In this document: positions 56,101-64,000 of the stretch, piece by piece
Layout of the letters: every line of letters starts with the position of its first letter
How positions within the stretch are numbered: the first letter of the stretch is position 1
From: Petaurus breviceps papuanus
Lineage: Eukaryota > Chordata > Mammalia > Diprotodontia > Petauridae
Direction of reading: 5' to 3'
Assembly: GCA_028583685.1 (NCBI GenBank)
Contig: JAMXIF010000225.1
Coordinates: 2,606,254-2,670,253, forward strand
Length of the DNA: 64,000 nt
The notes under the pieces: generated by a model
Databases searched by the model: none
The model's input: the letters and a program-made list of their open reading frames with translations, nothing else
What the model was told of the DNA's origin: nothing
Made by a program: the position numbers and the translations under genes

Positions 56101-56554
56101 ATTCCTGCTGGGTCAGAGATCAGCTCCAATGACTTTGGGGGCCTTGCTGCTTTTGGGTCCCCTGACCCTTGGCCAGTCATCCTCATTCACCTGGCGATCT
56201 CTGGTCTCTCAGGTAACCTCCAAGTGAAACTGGCTTGCTGCCTTTCTCTTGAGGGAAACAGCGTCTCCCTCGAGGGCGACCTAGCCCTGTGTGGTTCAGA
56301 GACAATGACAGGTCTTTGGGACAGAAGTTTCACTTCCTGTTTCCACACAACCTGAACAGTGGGCCCTTTCAGGACAGACAGTAGCGGACCCTGGAGCTGA
56401 GTGGGGTCTCTGCCAGGGCCCCACATACCTGGCATACCATAAGCCGCACGCCTGGCCTCGGGTGCAGCTCCCTGGGAAAGAGGAAGGAAGGCTGGCTTGC
56501 AGACCAAAGCCTTGAAGTCCTGGGGTCCCACTCTGGGAGGCATAGGAAGCATCT
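56101..56554. other. No supported gene
   Basis: The block 56101-56212 is open and flanked by AG/GT, but its pyrimidine tract is the microsatellite, so the exon look is probably accidental. Confidence 0.35.
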
Positions 56555-56670
56555 CAGGGAAATATAAACCCCTCGAGGGCAGGGCCTACTTGCCTTTGTA
56601 TGACCAGCACCTAGCACAGTGAATGCACACATGTTCATAGTCAGTATTTATACAATTAGTTTATTTATAT
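56555..56670 (+). repeat. L2 3' end, plus strand
   Basis: 'ccctcgagggcagggcctac', 'cagcacctagcacagtgaat'. Confidence 0.75.
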
Positions 56671-56739
56671 AATTTAATAATATAATTTATACAATTATCC
56701 CCTAATGTTGGAATTGGGAGTTTCCATCAAGTATTGGCA

Positions 56740-56900
56740 GTATAAATCTGAGTAAATAATTTTTCTTCTCCAAGATTCAATTTTCTTATCTGTTATGTAG
56801 GCATAACTCATTCTAGCTACCCCCAGAGCCATTGGGAAGAAACTAAGTGAGAAGGCTCTGTGGAGAGAGCCACTATCCTAATGAGGCAAAGCCCCCATTC
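56740..56900 (+). repeat. MIR-type SINE, plus strand
   Basis: 'caattttcttatctgttatg' and the following core, degraded. Confidence 0.55.
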
Positions 56901-57424
56901 CAAATCCCTGACAGTGGCAGAGAGAGCTGTGAGGCAGATTTCAAGGGCCAGGAGCTCCATGCATTTCAAAGGATACCTTCCTAGCTAGGGCCAATCACTG
57001 TTGTGGGCAACATTTCCTTTGTGATCCAACTGGGGACTTCTTAAGTGAGCCGGGAACCTTTCAGTGAGTGAACACGCACACACAGCCCTGGGTCTATGAC
57101 AGAACACGCGTTGGAGAATTTCCCTTCTCTGTTGCAGGCTGTTAATGAAGAGCTTGTGAGGGAGCAAAGAGGCTTCTTCTGTAATCCCAGTGCACAATCT
57201 CAACCTTGGATGGTCTTGACAGAGCACTGGGACCAGCCCCCAGAGACTGATTCCTCCAAGAGAAAGCTCTACACTGACCTGGGAAGAGAGATTGTGGAAC
57301 TGGAAATGCAGGGCTGCGGAGACTTGTAGGGAGTGCTGGACGGAATGAGGGAACGGAGGCTTATGAGGGGAAAAGACTCGTGCAAGGTCTTTGAGCTATT
57401 AAGTAAAAAAACTAAGACTCAAAG
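56901..57424. other. No supported gene; open frame 57096-57329
   Basis: A strong acceptor-like site (cttctctgttgcag, 57136) opens 63 codons to a stop at 57329, as a last exon could. No donor, no poly(A) signal nearby, no known motif. Confidence 0.3.
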
Positions 57425-58420
57425 TCAATTCAATTCATTCTGGTTGACATTTATTGAGAGACTTTACAACTGTTGTAGTTGTTAAAGGAGTGGATTGTAG
57501 CAACAGTAATGAAGCTATCCCTGTCCTCAAGTAGCTTACCTTCTACTAAAGGAGTACAATGTACGCACAGATAAGTAACAACTTATCTGTGGAGTCCAAA
57601 GGGGTCCAAAGGCTGAAGAAAGGCTCCCATTGGGGAGGGGCAGTGACACATGACCGGAAACTTGAAGGAGGCTGAGGAATCTAACAGAGAGGCCATGCCT
57701 AGCATGTGACACAGCCTGTCTTAAGTCACTGAGGTGGGAGATGGCTTTCTGTATTTGGAACATAGGATACCAGCTTATCTAGAATGTAGATTTTATGAAA
57801 GAGAATAATGTTCAGGAAGCCTGGAATGACAGGCTGAAATCAGACCATGAATGCTTCAAATAGCCAACAAAGAAGCTTGCAATTTATCCTAATGGTGACA
57901 AAGAAACATTAAAATTTCTTGAGCAGGGGAGTGATATAGTCAGGCTGTGCTTTAACAATGTTGTCTGCAGGGAAGCTTGAATGGAACTGAAAGAGGTTAG
58001 AGAGTGGCGGAGGTAAACATCCAGGTGGAGGTGAGCCTGGGAATGAGGGTGGTGGCTCCAGCCTAAAATAATAAACAAAGGAATGAATGAATTACTATAC
58101 AAATAAACAAACTGATTAATCAAGCAGTGAACAATTAAATAAATACAAGAAGTGACTTTGAGAGATACAGTGGAGGTTGTCATTGGGGGAAGAGACAGAG
58201 AGAGGAGTCTAGGATGATCCCAGAGTTTGAACTGGGTGACTGGAAGGAGGACAGTGCCCTGGGCACAACTCGGGGAGTTGGGAAAAGAAGCAGGTTTGAG
58301 GGGAAAGATAATGAATTCTGTTTTGGATACACATTCTGAGTCGGAGATGCCAACAGGACGTCCAGTCTAAAATGTCTCCATGGCAGTTGGTGCTGAGGAA
58401 CTGAAGTTCAGGAGAGATGG
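57425..58420 (-). mobile_element. L2 LINE, about 1 kb, minus strand
   Basis: Tail 'tgacatttattgagagactt', then 'tgtcctcaagtagcttacct', 'aggagtctaggatgatccca', 'ataatgaattctgttttgga', in antisense L2 order. An AT-rich stretch at 58065-58145 is an addition. Confidence 0.75.
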
Positions 58421-59074
58421 CGATTGGAAACCGAGTCCCCTCTAATGTGGTTCACAACTGCATGGCTGTCTGTGGCTTCCCCATCATGCTCCTGACTTAC
58501 ATTAAGCTCCTATTCCACTTCAGCAAAACAAAACAAAACACCCGCATTTTTTTTTCAGAACAACTGCTTTGTGCTTACCCATCTTACACTTGTGAGGTTC
58601 ATTTATCGTACCCAAGTATAAGCCTGGATCCCTGTTGGATTCCATTTTATTCCATCTGATCCCACCAGGATCACTCCCCAAATGAACAGGCACTCAAGGA
58701 TCCTGGATGACTAGGCTTTTAGTTTATTTCTTATGGGTATTTTCTTTCTCCTATTGGCCTTGTGGAGGGCAGAGATTTCAGATAGCATCTTTCATCTTTG
58801 GATGTTACTGGCATGCTCTCAGAGAGATGGGACTGACCTCAGCAATCTCCCCTCAAGAAAGTGATGCCACTTCTTGCAGCAGAGGTCAGGAGTGTTTGGT
58901 GGTCAGATGACATTCGGTGGAGCTGTCCACAAGCCATCAGTTCTGTCTCCCTTCCTAAAAGCTTGGTGCTGTTCCAGAAAAGGGGATGAAACTACTCTTA
59001 GAAGTGCCAGAAAAGTCTCTGCACCCCTTGGGCTAAAGGCTCACTCATCTGTCAGACACTTCTCTGCAGTTTAA
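58421..59074. other. No gene or repeat recognised
   Basis: Nothing supported. Confidence 0.35.
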
Positions 59075-59395
59075 CCAAAACCACTTCAATCTGGCTTCTG
59101 GCTGCACCACTTGACTGAAACATCTGCCTCCAAAGTTATCAGTGATCGCTTCATTTCCAAATCTGACAGCCTCTTCTCAGTCCTTTTACTGATGACTTCT
59201 TTGTTCATTTTGGCACTTTTAATCACTCCCTTCTCCAGCATACAATCTCCTCCCTGGATTTTCCTGAAAGAAATCTCTCTTGACTCTTTTCCCAATTCCC
59301 TGATCACTCCTTCATGGTCTCCCTTATTGGAACTTCTTCCTTGTCATGCTCCCTTACTGTGGGTATCCCTCAAGATTCTTCTCTGGAGGGGTTAG
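59075..59395 (+). mobile_element. L2 LINE fragment, plus strand
   Basis: 'cttcaatctggcttctggct', 'ccaaagttatcagtgatcgc', 'actgtgggtatccctcaag', the same RT-coding landmarks as 43190-43500. Ends where an L1 5' end begins. Confidence 0.75.
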
Positions 59396-60535
59396 AGACA
59401 AGATGGCAGAGTAGAAGCACAAACTTGGCATGAGCTCCTGCTCCAATCACTTCCAATACATGTAAAAAATGACTCTAAACAAACTTTAGAGCTACAGAAC
59501 CCACAAAGTGACAGAGAGAACCTAATCTCCCACTCAAGGCAGCTCAGCAGGTGTAGCAGCAAGCACCCCGGCTTCCCCAGGGTGTCTGCCAACACAGGTT
59601 CTTAGATCTGCTTTGTTAAAGGAAAGCAACTCAAAATGGGTTAACAAGCTTACTTTAATCAGTCAGACATATATCGTTTACCTTGTTCAGGGGAAAAAGG
59701 TCATCACCCCGAACTTCAAAGTATACAGGCAGAATTATCAAGACAGGAACAGATCAAGTAGATTTCCAAACTGTCCAACCATTACATCCATACCCAGTCA
59801 ACATCTGGGTTTTTCAAAGCCGGGGGGGCTCTGGACAATGGCTTCCCAGAATCCAGATCAAATCACAGAACACTTCTCAAAGTGAGCCCCCAAAACAAAG
59901 CCTCACATCAGGGCTTATATAGCCTTCTCCTGGCTCAGAGAATGTAACAACCTTTTGGACCCACTGGCCAATCAAAAAGTTTCTACTGAAAAACAAGCCT
60001 CCCACCCCAGGTTCCAGGTGCACTTTAGCCTAGGGGCAGGGAAGATCTTTAAAATTTACATTCTCATTACAGCAGACCAATAGGAAGGGTCTAATGCATG
60101 GGACTAGGAGCCGAGCACAGTCCTGCATGACCCACATGGTTCTGGCCCCAGGGAAGCCCCAACCAGCTGTGAACAGAGCAGACTTCAGGAGAGAGAATCA
60201 CCAGCAGCTGTGGAGGTTTCTAGACTTTTCAACCCATAAACGCCAAAGATAAAGTAAAAGGTCAGGGAGGAATTCTGTTGGAACAGGGGGACAGAAGAGC
60301 ATTGTCTGGCCCCTGGCCCCAGGGCAAGAAGTGGCAGCACAGTAGCAGCTACAGGTGCTGCCTCATGGCTGCTTCTGGAGCTCCTGGCTTGCATATTGTA
60401 GGGGGATCAAGTGACCATTTAGAGGGCAATCGCTCTTGCTTTAACCTGCTTGAATCTGGATCATGGTCTTGGGTGGTGGTCCTAGGGTATGTGGCCTGTG
60501 TGCCAGAGCTTGTGGGGGCACCCTCCTAAGGGTGT
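59396..60535 (+). mobile_element. L1 5' UTR, plus strand, split by a solo LTR
   Basis: Begins with the L1 start motif 'agatggcagagtagaagcac' and continues after the LTR at 60072 to 60535. It aligns in order with the 5' UTR of the half-L1 at 2675-2060 (minus), for example 'caatcgctcttgctttaacc' at 60427. ORF1 is not reached; the copy breaks off, so it is a 3'-truncated or rearranged piece, unusual for L1. Confidence 0.8.
59552..60071 (-). mobile_element. Solo LTR, family A copy 3 (endogenous retrovirus fossil)
   Basis: 520 bp with TGTA...TACA-type ends on the plus strand, near-identical 5-bp flanks (GCAGG/GCAGA). Same orientation as copy 2. It is younger than the L1 5' UTR it splits. No internal viral genes. 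Confidence 0.87.
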
Positions 60536-60960
60536 ACTAAGATGAAATTTAATAGGAAAGAAGGTGAAGCTCTATACTTGGTTATAAAATTACTTTCTAA
60601 GGAAAGGATTAGGATTCTTTGGCTAGACAAACATCTTTATGAAAAAATATCTGGAGGTTTGAGTGGACTGAAGACTCAGCAAGAGTCAATGGCAAGCCAT
60701 GGAAGTCACAAAAATGGAGGCAATTGTAAGTGACATTGAGAGTCATATCGTTCCAGAATTAGGAGAGCATCGTCGGAATGTTCCAATGCTCAGACCACAT
60801 CCAGAGTGTGGCGTTCACTTCAAGGCAACTATGCTGAAGCATATACCTAAGAAGGTGACCAGGAAATTGAGCAAAGTGGTGTAAATTGTGTGGGAGTATT
60901 GACTAAAGATATTGAAGAAGAGAAGACTTTGGGGGATAACAAAGCTGTCTTCAAGTAATT
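60536..60960 (+). other. Unidentified coding-like patch
   Basis: Two overlapping short frames (60542-60733, and 60699-60884 with VPMLRPHPECGVHFKATML) followed by broken frame text look like a decayed coding sequence without introns. I do not recognise the protein. It abuts the truncated L1 5' UTR. A processed pseudogene or another transposon is possible. Confidence 0.3.
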
Positions 60961-61150
60961 GAAAGGTTGTAATGTGCAAGAGGATTTTAAAAAAATTTTC
61001 TAATTTATGAAATAAAACAAGCATTTTATAACTGAGCAGGATAAAAAGGATGATTGCACATGCAAATCTATGAGGTACAATTTGCTATTTGAATATATAA
61101 TGAAGTTATCATGTAACTTCTCCCCTCTTTTTCTCCCTCCTCCACCCTAG

Positions 61151-61222
61151 AATGGCTACCATTGGATACAAATATGGAATTTCGATGATTCGATTTGTCC
61201 CCATAGAGCACAAGAAAAAGCA
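61151..61222 (+). other. Candidate exon (72 bp, phase 0), unknown gene
   Basis: Very strong acceptor (ctctttttctccctcctcc then accctag) and consensus donor (GCA/gtgagt) bound 24 open codons (GYHWIQIWNFDDSI inside). No identified partner exon and no known protein. Chance cannot be excluded. Confidence 0.25.
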
Positions 61223-62454
61223 GTGAGTAGATGGGGGGAGACAGGAGTCATCTGAAGTTGTCCAGTGAAGGCTGAATGGCAGATGTCAGGGAGCTAATGG
61301 AAAGAATCCTCAGTGAGGCAGAAGCTGAAGGATATGGCATCTGAGATCACTTCCACTGCTCAAATCCTTCCAGTTTTAAATTGTAAAATCCATTAGCAGG
61401 GAGTCTTCTCTAAGAGACAAAGGAGTTCCAAAAAGAAAACCAGAAAACAACAACATAGAGCTCTGAACAGCCCTGAGCTGTAAACCAGTGAGTCTGGAGG
61501 CTAGCACCATTTGGCGCCTGTGGCCAAGTTACTTTCGCTCTTTGCATCTTAGTTAAGTCCTGCAAAAAGTGAGATGGCTAAACGAGAAACCCTCTGAGGT
61601 GACCCCAGCTCTGATGTTCTAAGGTCCGTCCTGGCTCTGACATCTCCTCATTTATGTTCTTAGATGCCTTACATTTGTGTGTGTCTGCTCTCTAAGGTGC
61701 TTCTAGTTCTGCAATTTTGGATTTTATTTTCAAGGCCCTTTGGGTCTCTGATTATTAAAGTCACTAGCCAATTTTTTTCTCCCTTCCTCCAGATATTGGG
61801 ACTAAAACTTAAACACGATCTGTTAAGGGCCAGGTTCAGCTTTTTCAGCAGTCGCCAAGACAGCTGAATGCTGGGAGAGTCAGAAACATGCAAGAGTGTA
61901 CAAGTGGGAGATCTTTAATGAGAGCTAGCAGACTTTTGTAGGGGGGTTTCCCAAGTTGGTACAAACATACAGGTTCATCTTAATGACTTTTACCATGCTG
62001 TGGGAGGACAAACCACGCTTGTTCATCGCCATATCTTGGACATGTTTCTCAGTCTTTAGAGATGTGTGTCATGGCTCAAGGGAAAAGCATGGCAAAGGCA
62101 TGGGACAGTGCTGCATCTCCATTTAAGAATTTCTGCAACCCAGGGACGATATTGCTTTTTGGAGGTTTTAATCATAGCTTATCATTCACTTGTAAAGAGG
62201 AGACTTCCATGAATACCCAGAGGAAAAGAAAAATCCCTCTAAACACTTCTGGGGGAGAATGTCTTATAGTCTGCTAGATCTCACAGGCTCCCTCAGGCTT
62301 CTGCTAATGGTTTTGGTGTAGCCTGGAATAAAAAGTAGGTTTCATCAGGAAACGTGACATTTTCCCAATTTCCTGTGCTCCAGTCTTTATATTGTCTTGA
62401 TTAGGACAAGTGGATGTTTTTTTTCTGCAGTTTAAAACCAAAAAAAGATAAAAC
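61223..62454. other. No gene or repeat recognised
   Basis: Single-copy-looking DNA; short frames only. Confidence 0.35.
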
Positions 62455-62900
62455 AAATCAAAAGTCTAGTATTCCAGCTGAGGACTAAGCTTAAGGCAAA
62501 GGTGAGGAGAATGTGCTTTCCACCCATGACAGCACACTTTGCAAAGGCACAGAGACCCGAGATACCATGCTGTGTATAGGAAGCATTACACTAAAAGAGG
62601 CTGGAAAAGCAGATGAAAATCATACTATGGAGAGCTTTTGCTTTTAATGTTAAACTGAGACATCTAAAGCAATAGGAAGCCATAAAGGATTTGGGCCGGG
62701 TTGACATGGTCATGTTTGTGTTTAGAAAATATCCCTTTGAAGACTACATGGATGAGAGATAAGCAAGGGGAGATATGGGAAGTAGAAAGACCCGTTAGGA
62801 GGCAATTTCAGGGAGAGAAGTTAGGTTGGCCAAAGTAGGTGTGGATAGTAATTGGCTGGGGAGTTAGGGGGTAGAGGGGGAGCAATGACTATTCCAAGAT
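62455..62900 (-). repeat. L2 fragment, minus strand
   Basis: 'tttgcaaaggcacagagacc', 'gttgacatggtcatgtttgt', 'gttaggaggcaatttcaggg' in antisense L2 order. Confidence 0.65.
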
Positions 62901-63845
62901 GAAAAACCTGTGTCACTAAAGGTTAGTGAAGCCCCACCAGAAACAGGGACATCTGGAAGCACATGGGTTTGGGCAGAATCCTAACAAGTGTTTCAGGCAC
63001 ATTGATGATGGAATTCTTACAGGATGTGGTTTCTGTTCTAAGGTCCTTCATAGCTCAGCCTCCATATTCTATGGATATGAGAAAAAAAAGTTTGCATGCT
63101 GACCTTGCCAAACACCCTCCACTCTTCTCTGAACATCTATGTTTTCTGGAGTACATGGATATGTTTCAAGGTGGCCTTGACACAAACCAAGGCAGGGGGG
63201 AGTCCAGCTGGCTGACTGAACCCATGCTATGGGGGCCCAGGCCTAGGAGTGTCTCGGGCACTGCTTGTTCTCCCCAGAAGTGAAGAAACCAGATGCATCT
63301 TCCTCCTCATCTGCCTTTTCACACTCTGTGCTTATGACCTCACCTCCCAACACCTCCCCCCTCTGTCCTGGAACCTGCCTGCCTGGATGTTTGCCATGTG
63401 CTTGGGAGAATTGGGAAGTCAGGGCTGAGACTGATTATAATTCTGAACCAGGTGATTCACTGAGACAATTCAGGGCCTTTCAGTGGGCCTTTGTTGGAGC
63501 TCTCCAAGCATTGATGGGCCACATCAGCAAGTCTCATCTAAGCAAAGACCAGCAAAGGCATTGCGATGATTTTCCATGTCCTGTCATCCTCATGGTGAAT
63601 TAAAAGAAATTACAAGAAAACTTTGCTAATTTGGACTTTCCTCATTTGGAATCTGAATTGTGTGAAGATAGACTCATAGAGCCCAACACATCCTCCTCCA
63701 TGAAGCCTTTCATAATGTCAGTAAGTGGCAATGATGTCTCTCTGTCTTTGTCTCTATCTCTGTCTCTGTCTCTCTTTCTCTCTCCCCCCAGATAGATAGA
63801 TGAGTAGATAGGACATTCATTGCTAACCATGTGCCAAGCTTTCAC
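62901..63845. other. No supported gene; (TCTG)n at 63735-63785
   Basis: Open frames at 62963-63283 and 63265-63603 have no recognised motif. A short TC-rich microsatellite lies at the right end. Confidence 0.4.
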
Positions 63846-63849
63846 CGTT

Positions 63850-63935
63850 CCATCCATCCATCCATCCATCCATCCATCCATCCATCCATCCATCCATCCA
63901 TCCATCCATCCATCCATCCATCTATCCATCCATCC

Positions 63936-64000
<65 letters not shown>
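63850..64000. repeat. (ATCC)n then (ATCT)n tetranucleotide array, runs off the window
   Basis: Pure CATC units to about 63935, then pure ATCT to the last base. True length unknown. Confidence 0.98.

Noticed and set aside
56101-56212. Exon-like block
   Set aside because: Its acceptor pyrimidine tract is the TC microsatellite, and the donor is weak.

Overview
The window is a gene-poor, repeat-dense stretch of a mammalian nuclear genome, almost certainly a marsupial. The evidence is the repeat content: short tRNA-headed SINEs ending in A-rich tails (five clear copies), SINEs whose 3' half matches a BovB-like RTE LINE, many core-SINE/MIR copies, abundant L2 (CR1-group) LINE pieces, and L1 elements with long GC-rich 5' UTRs. 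I could not fix the species. I found no host gene I can name, no rRNA or tRNA gene, and no CRISPR array. Almost all long open frames fall inside retrotransposons or simple repeats.

Layout. 1-9.7 kb is an old retrotransposon pile-up: an ORF1-only half-L1 (HAL1-like) on the minus strand, then an internally deleted plus-strand L1 split by a solo LTR, then a minus-strand L1 fragment split by a 1.2-kb solo LTR and by another L1 3' end that carries two SINEs. 10.5-12.1 kb holds an RTE LINE and an L2 tail. 12-31 kb is mostly old SINE/L2 debris, microsatellites and unannotated single-copy DNA, with one LINE 3' end that encodes a canonical C2H2 zinc finger (18.5 kb) and a 27-bp minisatellite grown inside an L2 (28.6 kb). 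31-33.5 kb has SINEs and two L1 3' ends in tandem. 34.3-35.3 kb has the longest open frame not explained by repeats, containing one exon-like block, with a second just beyond it. 35-43 kb has a second zinc-finger LINE tail, a GAAA array with a 10-N assembly gap, a decayed tandem repeat and two long L2 pieces. 43.9-48.3 kb is a 4.3-kb AT-rich L1 with two SINEs inserted in its ORF2. 48-64 kb holds two more solo LTRs (one inside an L1 5' UTR), a 205-bp inverted repeat, several L2 pieces, unexplained patches, and an ATCC/ATCT array at the window edge.

How the parts relate. L1 supplies the machinery that most likely moved the tRNA-headed SINEs (target duplications of 9-13 bp and A-rich tails). The RTE element shares its 3' end with the RTE-tailed SINEs. 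The four solo LTRs (two families, 5-bp target duplications) are what is left of retrovirus-like elements after LTR-LTR recombination; at least three of the four sit inside L1 sequence. Insertion order can be read from the nesting. The structures most worth a second look are the inverted repeat at 53.2-54.2 kb, the zinc-finger LINE tails, the HAL1-like element, the L2-born minisatellite and the exon-like blocks at 34.8-35.3 kb. Family assignments rest on recall of consensus sequences, not on a database search.
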